A stretch of 9,891 nt of DNA, taken from positions 1-9,891 of the forward strand of contig JAAYTY010000006.1 in assembly GCA_012523605.1 (NCBI GenBank), written 5' to 3'. Of this stretch, positions 1 to 6,909 are shown piece after piece. Position numbers and translations under genes: made by a program. The DNA comes from Candidatus Fermentibacterota bacterium (GTDB taxonomy: Bacteria > Fermentibacterota > Fermentibacteria > Fermentibacterales > Fermentibacteraceae). Below the pieces are notes generated by a model. That model was not told the DNA's origin and made no database searches. It was given only the letters and a program-made list of their open reading frames with translations. The number at the start of each line of letters is the position of its first letter. Positions within the stretch are counted from its first letter, which is position 1.

Positions 1-1539
1 GACGCGCTGAAGACGCGCGGCAGGGGGCCGGGATGCCTTGTGCTGGTTTCCGCGATGACCCCCACTCCCGCCGGCGAGGGCAAGACAACTACAACAATAG
101 GGCTCGCGCAGGGCATGGCCAGACTGGGCCTCCGGGTCTGTGCCGCGCTTAGGGAGCTTTCTCTGGGCCCGATCTTCGGCGTCAAGGGCGGCGCAACCGG
201 GGGCGGGCTGGCGAGCCTCCACCCGGCCGAGGACATCAACCTCCATTTCACAGGCGACTTCCATGCCGTGACCTCGGCCCACAACCTTCTCGCGGCTGCC
301 ATAGACAACCACATCTACTGGGGCAACCGCGCAGGCCTCGATCCCCGGACGATCAGCTACCGCAGGGCTATCGACATGAACGACAGAGCCCTCAGGAACA
401 TCATCATCGGCCTCGGAGGGCGGACGCAGGGTGTGCCGAGGGAATCCGGCTTCGATATCACCGCGGCAAGCGAGGTCATGGCGATACTGGCCCTCACCGA
501 GAGCAGGGAGGATCTGAAGAACAGGTTGTCGAGGATGTTCATCGGAACCACGTTCGACGGTGATCAGGTCACCGCCGGCTCCATGGGCGTGTCCGGCGCG
601 ATGGGTGTCCTCCTGAAGCAGGCGATCCGTCCCAACCTGGTACAGACCGTGGAGGGCGTGCCCGTATTCGTCCATGCGGGGCCCTTCGCGAACATCGCTC
701 ACGGCTGCAATTCGATACTCGCTACGAGAATGGCCCTGGAATTCGCCGACTGGGCGATAACCGAGGCGGGCTTCGGATTCGATCTCGGCGCCGAGAAGTT
801 CTTCGACATCAAATGCCAGTACGGGAGGCTCTGCCCATCGGCAGTCGTCCTGGTCGTGACCTGCAGAGCTCTCAAGATGCACGGAGGCGTGAAGAAGAAG
901 GATCTGGCCGCGCCCGACCCCGAGGCCCTGGCCAGAGGCCTGCCCAACATGGAGAAGCACATTGAGAACATACGGAAGTTCGGCCTCCCTGCGATCGTCT
1001 GCGTCAACAGGTTCGCCGGAGACACGTCCGAAGAGACGGCAGTCGTGCTGGAGAGGTGCCGGGAGCTGGGCGTGCCCGCGGCCGTCGGCGAAGGCTTCGC
1101 CAGGGGCGGAGAGGGGATGACGGAGATCGCCGCACTGGTCCGCGAAACGGCCGCGGCCTGCCACGGGACCTTCAAGCCCCTGTACGACTGGGCATGGCCT
1201 GTCGAGCGGAAGATCATGACCGTCGCACGCGAGATCTACGGCGCAGAGCATATCGACTACACTCCACGGGCCAGGAAGGACCTCAGGACGGTCGAGAAGT
1301 TCGGCTACTCGGGCCTGCCGGTCTGCATAGCGAAGACGCAGAACTCCCTCTCGGACAATCCGGACCTGCTGGGCCGCCCCAAGGACTTCGTCGTGACCGT
1401 GCGCGAGGTGCAGATAGCTTCGGGCGCGGGATTCCTCGTCCCCATAACGGGGGAGATCATGAGGATGCCCGGACTGGCGGAAGATCCCGCCGCCCTTCAC
1501 ATGGACATAGACGCACAGGGGAACATCTCCGGTCTCTGA
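1..1539 (+). CDS. fhs: Formate--tetrahydrofolate ligase, 5'-truncated by window edge
   Basis: Cytoplasmic enzyme that makes 10-formyl-tetrahydrofolate from formate, ATP and tetrahydrofolate, or runs in reverse to make ATP. It acts in one-carbon metabolism and in the methyl branch of the Wood-Ljungdahl pathway. The frame is open from base 1 with 512 residues visible. The first ones (DALKTRGRGPG) align with about residue 46 of the usual ~556-residue enzyme, so roughly 45 residues lie outside the window. The family P-loop PTPAGEGKTTTT is at bases 61-96. Other family blocks are SGFDITAASEVMAI, GTTFDGDQVTAGSMG, HAGPFANIAHGCNS, CVNRFAGDT and the C-terminal PITGEIMRMPGL. The C-terminus is complete. 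The GTG at base 40 is internal to the strand leading into the P-loop and is not the start. The gene converges on the minus-strand membrane-protein gene with 12 bases between the stops; I see no clear hairpin terminator there. Identification is secure. Confidence 0.97.
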   Translation, partial: DALKTRGRGPGCLVLVSAMTPTPAGEGKTTTTIGLAQGMARLGLRVCAALRELSLGPIFGVKGGATGGGLASLHPAEDINLHFTGDFHAVTSAHNLLAAAIDNHIYWGNRAGLDPRTISYRRAIDMNDRALRNIIIGLGGRTQGVPRESGFDITAASEVMAILALTESREDLKNRLSRMFIGTTFDGDQVTAGSMGVSGAMGVLLKQAIRPNLVQTVEGVPVFVHAGPFANIAHGCNSILATRMALEFADWAITEAGFGFDLGAEKFFDIKCQYGRLCPSAVVLVVTCRALKMHGGVKKKDLAAPDPEALARGLPNMEKHIENIRKFGLPAIVCVNRFAGDTSEETAVVLERCRELGVPAAVGEGFARGGEGMTEIAALVRETAAACHGTFKPLYDWAWPVERKIMTVAREIYGAEHIDYTPRARKDLRTVEKFGYSGLPVCIAKTQNSLSDNPDLLGRPKDFVVTVREVQIASGAGFLVPITGEIMRMPGLAEDPAALHMDIDAQGNISGL

Positions 1540-1551
1540 CCCGGCGTATTT

Positions 1552-3141
1552 CTAGAAGGACAGGGGGAAACCGCGCATCTCCCGAGCCCTCCCGGGCGGA
1601 GGCAGGCCTTCCGCGAGAGCGCCGCTCCATTTGAGCCCTCGGTAGCCTGCGGACGAGACGCCACCGGGGATGATGGTGCGGGATGATAGCCAGATCAGCC
1701 CGCAGTTTTCCGGAAGCCTTTCCGCAATCCCCTCCGGACCTTCCCCGGCGAAGAGCAGAGGCCTTTCCAGAGAAACCTCCCATGCCGCAAGCGGCACCCA
1801 GTTCTCGTCCGTGGCGACGACCACTCCCTCAGGAAGCTGTCCGACGGCATCGGCCATTTCCTGATGGTTCTTGCGGATCCACTCCTGATACAGCACCCCT
1901 CTTGCGCCTCCCCACAGGGAGAGGAGAACGGCGGCGGCGAACACCGTTCTTGCGCGCATTCGCGGATCCTCCGCGAGTGCCGTTGCGAGCCCGGCGGCTG
2001 TCAGGACGAGCGGCCCCAGCAGGAATCTGGGGCCATACTGGAACATGCCGTCGGTTGGAGTCGTCAGGAAGATCGCCAGACCGGACAGCAAGCCCGCTCG
2101 CACCAGCGCTCCCGGTCTTCCCGGGACGGGCGCGGCTTCCGAGGCCCAGGCCAGGGCCAGCCCGGGGGTAAGCATGAAAAGCGACATAAGACCCAGAGAG
2201 CCCCGTGAGAAGTAGTAGACGAGCACTGCTGCGCCGACGAGCGAAACCGGGCCTCGAAGCCTGCAGACACCACCGCAGACGGTGGAGGGCGTGAGCCATC
2301 CGATCGGCGCCAGGAGCCACAGGACGAACCCCGTGAAGACAAGCCCGGCAGATGGCTCGGCGAACCATGAGGCCATGATCGAGAGCCTGTCCCACCGGCC
2401 CTCCGCAGTCATCGTCGCCCGCATCGCATCGGGCAGGAGCCGCTCCCCCCGCACGACGAACAGGATGGCGGTTGCCGCCGCCGCCGAGGCGCTCTGAAGC
2501 AGTACGATCCGAAAGCCCGGTCGGTCACTTCCCTGCGCGAGGAGTACCGCTGCAGTGACAAGAGCGGGTATCGCCAGCTCGACACGCCACGAGATCGCGG
2601 GCACGAGGGGGAGAATCCACCAGGGAATCGAACCGCGCGGACTTTCGAGGGCCTTCGTGAACATCAGGAGCCATGCGAGGAAAAGCGTGACGGCCGGGCC
2701 GTGCTCCCAGAAGACGAGCTGGTAAGGGGGAAGCCCGGCGAGCACGAAGGCCCCCAGCCCTCTCCAGCCGCCTCCCGTGACCGCCGCGAGGAGCGGCACG
2801 GAAAGTGCCGTCATCACCAGCACGGAGAACCTCATACCGAGAGGATCACCCAGTCCCGACAGCCCCGTCACAAGGGCGAACGACCACGGGAAAACGGCCC
2901 GGAGCGATCTCCCGCAGGCTCGTGTGAGGGGAGGGTTGAAGTCCGATTCGGACATGCCGTCGGGCATGGCTCTTTGCAGGTCCTGCCCGAGGGTGGCGGC
3001 GGAGGAGGCCTGCCAGAGCTTCACACCGCAATCGCCCGAGAAGGGGGCGCCCGCACGGCCGGCGCCTCCGGACAGGACCAGGAACACCGCCGGGACCGCG
3101 ATCGCCGCGGCAAGCGGTGCGAGAGCCGGGCGAAGTCCCAG
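1552..3141 (-). CDS. Polytopic membrane protein, GT-C glycosyltransferase-like; probable CTG start
   Basis: A protein of about 529 residues with some 10-11 hydrophobic segments over the first ~415 residues and a soluble C-terminal region of ~110. Family-like features are a first periplasmic loop after TM1 containing SGDCGVKLWQA (D37, K41) and later segments FWEHGPAV and FQYGPRFLLGP. Such patterns occur in PMT/ArnT-like GT-C enzymes, which move sugars from polyprenyl-phosphate carriers at the membrane. This assignment is inference from architecture; the donor and acceptor are unknown. The only usual start codon, GTG at 3087, would cut TM1 in half and has no Shine-Dalgarno. The open frame continues upstream as LGLRPALAPLAAAIAVPAV, completing a positively preceded TM helix. 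No ATG, GTG or TTG occurs in that frame up to its stop at 3310-3312. CTG at 3141 follows a GGAGG by 9 bases, so I choose it. It lies 34 bases after the nitroreductase stop, probably co-transcribed. It could instead be a plain hypothetical membrane protein. Confidence 0.75.
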   Translation of the reverse strand: MGLRPALAPLAAAIAVPAVFLVLSGGAGRAGAPFSGDCGVKLWQASSAATLGQDLQRAMPDGMSESDFNPPLTRACGRSLRAVFPWSFALVTGLSGLGDPLGMRFSVLVMTALSVPLLAAVTGGGWRGLGAFVLAGLPPYQLVFWEHGPAVTLFLAWLLMFTKALESPRGSIPWWILPLVPAISWRVELAIPALVTAAVLLAQGSDRPGFRIVLLQSASAAAATAILFVVRGERLLPDAMRATMTAEGRWDRLSIMASWFAEPSAGLVFTGFVLWLLAPIGWLTPSTVCGGVCRLRGPVSLVGAAVLVYYFSRGSLGLMSLFMLTPGLALAWASEAAPVPGRPGALVRAGLLSGLAIFLTTPTDGMFQYGPRFLLGPLVLTAAGLATALAEDPRMRARTVFAAAVLLSLWGGARGVLYQEWIRKNHQEMADAVGQLPEGVVVATDENWVPLAAWEVSLERPLLFAGEGPEGIAERLPENCGLIWLSSRTIIPGGVSSAGYRGLKWSGALAEGLPPPGRAREMRGFPLSF

Positions 3142-3150
3142 TGCCTCCTG

Positions 3151-3155
3151 CCTCC
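3151..3155 (-). promoter_or_regulatory. Ribosome binding site for the CTG-started membrane protein
   Basis: The minus strand reads GGAGG here, nine bases before the CTG at 3141. A second GGAGG at 3144-3148 is only two bases from it, too close to serve that codon. No comparable site precedes GTG 3087. This site decides the choice of start. Confidence 0.5.
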
Positions 3156-3175
3156 GGTAAGGTGAGCCCCCGGCC

Positions 3176-3679
3176 CTACCAGCGGTCGCGGTGGATCCTG
3201 GAAGCGTCGAACCTCTCGGGCCTCGACGGATGCTCCGCCGGCCAGCCGAAGGGCACCATCGAGAACGGGACGATTTCCTGCGGAATGCGGAAGAGGTCCC
3301 GGCAGCCGCTCATCCTGTCCTCCCGGGGATAGACGCCCAGCCACACCGCGCCTAGACCCTGCGCCGCCGCGGCGAGAAGAAGGTTCTGGGTCGCCGCCGA
3401 GCAGTCCTGCACCCACATTTCACTGTGTCTCTGCCTCGCGGGGTCGCCGCAGACCACCAGCATGCCGGCCGCGCCCGGCACCATGGCCGAGTGGGGATGG
3501 AATCCGGGAACCTCCTCCAGGAGATTCCTGTCTGTCACGACGATGAAGTGCCAGGGCTGGTGGTTTCCCGCCGAAGGAGCGTACATGGCCGCCCTGACCA
3601 TGGCTTCGACCATCTCTTCCGGAACGGGCTTGTCGGTGTATCTCCGTATGCTTCGGCGGTCCATTATGAAATCGAGCAT
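3176..3679 (-). CDS. Nitroreductase-family FMN oxidoreductase
   Basis: A 167-residue cytoplasmic flavoprotein of the small nitroreductase type, which uses NAD(P)H to reduce nitro compounds, quinones or other acceptors. The physiological substrate is not deducible. The N-terminal FMN-binding signature is clear: DRRSIRRYTDKPVPEE followed by APSAGNHQPWHFIVV. The C-terminal half has the family segment AAAQGLGAVWLGVYP. The length fits short members of the family. The start is ATG at 3679, preceded on the minus strand by AGGGGGG with a five-base spacer. The frame stays open further upstream to 3838, but that extension has no family similarity and runs into the divergent iorA gene. It is divergent from iorA (75-base gap) and is followed by the membrane protein on the same strand. 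Redox-responsive expression is conceivable from the shared promoter gap but not shown. Confidence 0.93.
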   Translation of the reverse strand: MLDFIMDRRSIRRYTDKPVPEEMVEAMVRAAMYAPSAGNHQPWHFIVVTDRNLLEEVPGFHPHSAMVPGAAGMLVVCGDPARQRHSEMWVQDCSAATQNLLLAAAAQGLGAVWLGVYPREDRMSGCRDLFRIPQEIVPFSMVPFGWPAEHPSRPERFDASRIHRDRW

Positions 3680-3684
3680 TTCAA

Positions 3685-3751
3685 CCCCCCTGCCAGGCCA
3701 ACGCTGACCCACATGGAGAGAATATGATACCTGCTGACCCTGGAAGGGGGG
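3685..3751. repeat. Imperfect 13-bp inverted repeat spanning the divergent gap
   Basis: Left arm 3685-3697 (CCCCCCTGCCAGG) and right arm 3739-3751 (CCTGGAAGGGGGG) are complementary at 12 of 13 positions. Each arm's G-run is the Shine-Dalgarno of the gene it borders, which explains part of the symmetry. The CCAGG/CCTGG extension is not explained by that. Confidence 0.5.
3703..3740 (+). repeat. 8-bp direct repeat GCTGACCC, 30 bp apart, flanking the -10 box
   Basis: GCTGACCC occurs at 3703-3710 and again at 3733-3740, exactly 30 bp start to start (about three helical turns). The TATGAT box at 3723-3728 lies between the copies. If that box is real, one copy sits near -30 and the other over the transcription start. 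This geometry suits a dimeric regulator, but no regulator gene is in view. Confidence 0.45.
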
Positions 3752-3754
3752 ACG

Positions 3755-5641
3755 ATGGGAAAGACCTCGCTTCTCGACCTCGAGCCCGGCAGGGCCTTCC
3801 TGATGTGCAACGAGGTGATCGCGCGTGCGGCTGTCCATGCAGGTGTGGGCATCTATGCAGGGTATCCTGGCTCGCCCACGGTGGAGATCCTCGAGAGCAT
3901 GCTGGAAATGGCCTCCGGAGCCGGTTTCTCAGCCGAGATCTCCACCAACGAGAAGGTCGCTCTGGAGACCGCCGCGGGTGCTGCAATGGCGGGCGTCCGG
4001 GCGATGGTGTCGATGAAGAGCGTGGGGCTGAACGTAGCCTCGGACACCTTCTTCTCCCTCGGATACACCGGGGTGGAGGCCGGGCTCGTCCTCGTGGTGG
4101 CCGACGACCCTCACGCCCATTCCTCTCAGTCCGAACAGGACGGCAGGCCGTATGCCCCGGCCGCTCTGGTCCCGATGCTCGAGCCATCGGGTCCGGCCGA
4201 CGCCTGGGATGTAGTGCTGGCCGCCTTCGAGACATCCGAGCGTTTCCGCGTTCCCGTCATCGTGCGCACGGTGACCAGGGTGAACCACCAGAGCGGAGTG
4301 GTGGAGGTGCGCAGGGTCGTCCCCGGCAGGCGTGCGAAAGTGCACTGGCCGCACGGCCCGGCCAGGTTCGTGACCGTGGGCGCCTCGGCCCGGGCTTTCC
4401 ACAAGGCCGCGCTCGAGCGCACGGAGGAGGTGAGGAGGTCTTTCGAGGCCAGCCCCCTGAACACTGTGGAAAGGCGCGGTTCACGGGTCGGCGTGATAGC
4501 CTCCGCGTCGTGCGGGGGCCATGCCAGAGAGGCGCTCCGGATAACCGGCGGAGAGGCTTCCCTTCTGACGCTCGCGACCGCGTGGCCGATGCCCGAGAAT
4601 CTGGTGGCGGAGTTCCTTTCCGGTCTGGACAGGGTGGTCGTGGTCGAGGAGCTGTCCCCCTTCCTCGAGGATATGGTTATCCGCGTCGCGGGAAGAGAGA
4701 ACCTCTCCGTCGAGATAGCAGGGAAGCACAGCGGTCATTTCAGCCCGGCGCTCGAATACAACGCGGACATCGTGGCGGATGCGCTGGCCCGCGTTCTGCG
4801 CATTCCGGCCCCCGTGGAGCCGGCCAGGGCGGCGGAAACGGCCGCCGTGGCGGCCGAAGGCCTGCCCTCCAGGCCGCCTACCTTCTGTCCTGGGTGCCCG
4901 CACAGGGCATCGATCAACATCCTGCGGACGGCTTTGAGGGGCATCCCTCATGTCGTGTCCAGCGACATCGGATGCTACTCCATGGCACCGCTGGAGCCGC
5001 TGGTGTGGGGGGACTCCGTGCTGGCGATGGGAGCCTCGGCCGGAGTCGCCTGCGGGCTCGCGAGAGTGCTGGAGGAGAAGGTCGTCGCCATCATCGGGGA
5101 CAGCACCTTCTTCCACGCGGGGATGCCCGCGGTGGCGAACGCCGCGTATCACGGCATAGACTTCGTGCTGGTCCTGCTGGACAACGGCGTCACGGCGATG
5201 ACCGGGCAGCAGCTCCACCCGGGAACGCCGGAGGAACAGCAGCCCCCCGGTTCGAGGAGGATAGCCCCCGAAGAGGTCCTCCGCGCGCTGGGCGCGGGAT
5301 CCGTCACTATCGTGGATCCGTACGACAGGAAGAGCGCCCTTCCCCTTGTGAGGCAGGTCCTGGCCGGGAGCGGGTTCCGCGCGATTGTGTTCAGGCGCGG
5401 GTGCGCCCTGCATTCCGACAGGAACAAGCGGAGGAGAGGCGAGAGGATTCCCGTGAGCGAGGTCTCACGCGAGGCCTGCAGGAGCTTCCTCACCTGCATC
5501 AGGGATTTCGCATGCCCGGCCATCAGCCTCGACGCCGAAGGGAAGGCGGCCATCTCCCCCGACCTGTGCGACGGGTGCCTGGAATGCGCCGCTCTGTGCC
5601 CCAACTCGGCCATCGCCCACAGAAAGGAGGCCTCGGAATGA
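3755..5641 (+). CDS. iorA: Indolepyruvate:ferredoxin oxidoreductase, alpha subunit
   Basis: Large subunit of the oxygen-sensitive enzyme that converts aryl pyruvates (from Trp, Phe, Tyr transamination) plus CoA to aryl-acetyl-CoA, CO2 and reduced ferredoxin. It has 628 residues, the usual family length. The N-terminal pyrimidine-binding domain (~12-190) has YAGYPGSPT, TNEKVALE and ADDPHAHSSQSEQDGR. A middle domain follows around 245-330. The thiamine-diphosphate domain starts near FCPGCPHR (377-384) and has GDSTFFHAG (G448, D449) and DNG (476-478) for Mg-TPP binding. The C-terminal ferredoxin domain has a complete second motif (C605, C608, C611, C615). The first motif has C575, C581 and C587, but Phe578 where the second cysteine is expected. 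Start is ATG 3755 behind GGAAGGGGG. It overlaps iorB by four bases. The 842-residue open frame that overlaps it in another frame is a coding shadow. Confidence 0.96.
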   Translation: MGKTSLLDLEPGRAFLMCNEVIARAAVHAGVGIYAGYPGSPTVEILESMLEMASGAGFSAEISTNEKVALETAAGAAMAGVRAMVSMKSVGLNVASDTFFSLGYTGVEAGLVLVVADDPHAHSSQSEQDGRPYAPAALVPMLEPSGPADAWDVVLAAFETSERFRVPVIVRTVTRVNHQSGVVEVRRVVPGRRAKVHWPHGPARFVTVGASARAFHKAALERTEEVRRSFEASPLNTVERRGSRVGVIASASCGGHAREALRITGGEASLLTLATAWPMPENLVAEFLSGLDRVVVVEELSPFLEDMVIRVAGRENLSVEIAGKHSGHFSPALEYNADIVADALARVLRIPAPVEPARAAETAAVAAEGLPSRPPTFCPGCPHRASINILRTALRGIPHVVSSDIGCYSMAPLEPLVWGDSVLAMGASAGVACGLARVLEEKVVAIIGDSTFFHAGMPAVANAAYHGIDFVLVLLDNGVTAMTGQQLHPGTPEEQQPPGSRRIAPEEVLRALGAGSVTIVDPYDRKSALPLVRQVLAGSGFRAIVFRRGCALHSDRNKRRRGERIPVSEVSREACRSFLTCIRDFACPAISLDAEGKAAISPDLCDGCLECAALCPNSAIAHRKEASE

Positions 5642-6252
5642 GCGATCCCTACGGCATCCTGATGTGCGGCGTGGGAGGACAGGGGCTGGTCGTCTTGTCC
5701 CGCGTCCTCGGGACGGCGTGCGCAACGGAAGGGCTGCGCGCCGTCACCGGCGAGCAGCACGGTCTTTCGCAGAGGTCGGGAAGCGTATCCATCCACTTCC
5801 GAATCGGAGAAGGCGCCTTCTCGCCTCTCATCCCGCTGGGAACCGCGGAGGTCATCGCCGGGCTCGAGGCCCTGGAAACGCTCAGATATGTCGAGTATCT
5901 GAGGAAAGGCGGGACGGTTCTCTTGAGCACCCTCGTCATGCATCCCGTGACCGAGACGGCGGCGAGGATCAAGTCGCCGGCCATCCCCTACTGGGATGTC
6001 GAAAAAGTGACGGAGCGGCTGACCGCGATCGAGACCCGGCCGGTGCCCGTTGATTGCAGGGGCATTGCAGCGCGGTCAGGAGCGGCGGTGGCCGAGAACA
6101 TGGTCCTTCTCGGGGCGCTGGCTGCGCTGCCCGGCTTCCCGGTCGGGAGGCCCTCGATCGAGGAGGCGATCAACAGGGTGTTCGCAGGAGCGGTCGAAGC
6201 GAACCTGGAGGCATTCAGGCAGGGAACCCGGGAGGCCGTTCCGGGGTTTTAG
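5638..6252 (+). CDS. iorB: Indolepyruvate:ferredoxin oxidoreductase, beta subunit
   Basis: Small subunit of the IorAB enzyme, 204 residues, corresponding to the gamma domain of pyruvate:ferredoxin oxidoreductases, which contacts CoA. The family signature GVGGQG (residues 11-16) is followed by SRVLGTACATEG, then TGEQHGLSQRSGSVSIHFR. The segment ENMVLLGALAALPGFPVG matches the C-terminal part of the family. The start ATG lies in an ATGA overlap with iorA and has its own strong AAAGGAGG at 5623-5630 with a seven-base spacer. The two subunits should therefore be translationally coupled and made in equal amounts. Length is typical and nothing is missing. Confidence 0.95.
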   Translation: MSDPYGILMCGVGGQGLVVLSRVLGTACATEGLRAVTGEQHGLSQRSGSVSIHFRIGEGAFSPLIPLGTAEVIAGLEALETLRYVEYLRKGGTVLLSTLVMHPVTETAARIKSPAIPYWDVEKVTERLTAIETRPVPVDCRGIAARSGAAVAENMVLLGALAALPGFPVGRPSIEEAINRVFAGAVEANLEAFRQGTREAVPGF

Positions 6253-6254
6253 AT

Positions 6255-6274
6255 GGTGTCCTGTTTTCGACACC
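6255..6274 (+). terminator. Short hairpin just after iorB, possible weak terminator
   Basis: GGTGTC (6255-6260) and GACACC (6269-6274) form a perfect six-pair stem with an eight-base loop, two bases after the iorB stop. No T-run follows, so intrinsic termination would be weak. It may instead be a 3'-end stabilising stem or coincidence. Confidence 0.3.
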
Positions 6275-6446
6275 CGTCAGGCTCTCTGCACAACGCCCGG
6301 CCCGGCTTTCCCGCGAATGATCCCGTCCGTACGCAATATGCGATGCCCGGGATGCCGCCCCTCCCGCCTGCTGCGATTGGCAAGCCCGTTGCTTCAGGGA
6401 ATTCCGTCGAACGGGGTTTCAACCGCTGAAACGCGAGGAGTGAGAC
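6275..6446. other. Non-coding spacer between iorB and the small exported protein
   Basis: No gene found here. It holds one loose inverted repeat, CCCGTT (6385-6390) and AACGGG (6410-6415), with a 19-base loop and no T-run. I see no convincing -35/-10 pair, although a promoter for the downstream cluster would be expected here. The Shine-Dalgarno GAGGAG at 6435-6440 serves the next gene. Confidence 0.4.
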
Positions 6447-6809
6447 ATGGCAGTCACGGTTCTACTGGCGGCTGTTTCCGCACTGTGGCTCGAACCTCCC
6501 GACGGGCTCAGCTGGTCGTTGTGTCCGTCGCCCGCCCCGGCCCCCGCCTCCTGCGGTCTGCTCGTTCTCCCGGCGATGCCGAACCCCTGCACGGGCTCCG
6601 CCTCCATAGGGCTCGTCGATGACGGAACAGGAGAGGTCCGCGTTGCGCTTTGCGATCTCGAGGCCGATCTCGTAGAAGAGGAGATCCTTCTCCACCTGAA
6701 GCCCGGCCAGTACGAGCTGGCCCTGTCGGGGCTCGAACCCGGCGCCTACCTCTGTCTCGTATCCTCCGGGGGTGTGGTGGAAAGCGATACCATAATCGTG
6801 GAGCCCTGA
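6447..6809 (+). CDS. Small orphan FlgD-like / type A sorting-domain-like protein
   Basis: A 120-residue protein of unknown function. The first ~15 residues are hydrophobic (MAVTVLLAAVSALWL), suggesting a short signal peptide, but there is no positive charge before it, so export is uncertain. A Pro/Ala/Ser linker (27-35) follows. Residues ~40-120 resemble the Ig-like C-terminal domain used as a type A (T9SS) sorting signal or FlgD-like fold: LPAMPNPCTGSASIGL, then GEVRVALCDLEADL, then LALSGLEPGAYLCLVSSGG and a final strand DTIIVEP. Normally this domain ends a large secreted protein; here nothing precedes it. Five cysteines occur (26, 36, 48, 69, 103). ATG 6447 has GAGGAG six bases upstream, and an in-frame TGA at 6441-6443 rules out an upstream extension. 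It lies 100 bases before the receptor gene in the same direction. It could also be a remnant of a larger gene. Confidence 0.72.
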   Translation: MAVTVLLAAVSALWLEPPDGLSWSLCPSPAPAPASCGLLVLPAMPNPCTGSASIGLVDDGTGEVRVALCDLEADLVEEEILLHLKPGQYELALSGLEPGAYLCLVSSGGVVESDTIIVEP

Positions 6810-6909
6810 CCTCCCGACCTTCGCCTGCCGGCTTGCCCCGCCCGCCGGCCCTTGACTAGCATTGATGGATTGGAAGCCCCGAAGTACCGCTCCAGCCGGA
6901 GGTTCCCCT
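6810..6909. other. Spacer before the receptor gene with a GC-rich hairpin
   Basis: GCCGGC occurs at 6827-6832 and 6844-6849 and can pair with itself around an 11-base loop; no T-run follows. TTGACT at 6852-6857 resembles a -35 box, but I find no -10 at suitable distance. A TTG-ATG pair at 6862-6867 opens the receptor frame, but has no Shine-Dalgarno. Confidence 0.35.
6898..6902 (+). promoter_or_regulatory. Ribosome binding site fixing the receptor start at TTG 6910
   Basis: GGAGG followed by a seven-base spacer and an in-frame TTG. The alternative codons at 6862 and 6865 lack any such site. This supports the downstream start. Confidence 0.65.

Larger units (their letters stand above)
3680..3754. 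promoter_or_regulatory. Divergent promoter region between nitroreductase and iorA
   Basis: A 75-base gap between two divergent starts. It contains TATGAT at 3723-3728, a 5/6 match to a -10 box reading toward iorA, though no good -35 is visible at the usual spacing. Reading the other way, TATCAT/CATATT-like sequence lies in the same place. The region is less GC-rich at its centre than its surroundings. Repeats within it are listed separately. Promoter activity is inferred from position and the box only. Confidence 0.4.

Noticed and set aside
40..42. GTG as the start of formate-tetrahydrofolate ligase
   Set aside because: The frame is open to base 1, and the residues before it match the family segment preceding the P-loop. 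The true start is outside the window.
1829..2395. Several 90-190 codon open frames on both strands within the membrane-protein gene
   Set aside because: They are overlapping shadows of a GC-rich membrane-protein gene; their products are Arg/Pro/Ser-rich without hydrophobic pattern or motifs.
3680..3838. N-terminal extension of the nitroreductase to 3838
   Set aside because: The added 53 residues have no family similarity and overlap the start of iorA. ATG 3679 has a clear Shine-Dalgarno and begins right at the FMN-binding signature.
3724..6252. 842-codon open frame that ends with iorB and covers iorA in another frame
   Set aside because: Only its last 204 codons (from 5638) are real, as iorB. 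The earlier part is Arg/Gly-rich shadow of iorA and shows no family similarity.
6810..6909. TTGACT at 6852-6857 as a receptor promoter
   Set aside because: No acceptable -10 box is found 15-19 bases downstream; kept only as a note in the spacer entry.
6253..6909. Cobalamin or other riboswitch ahead of the receptor
   Set aside because: I looked for a conserved B12-box-like core and compact multi-stem leader and saw neither; both spacers are short.
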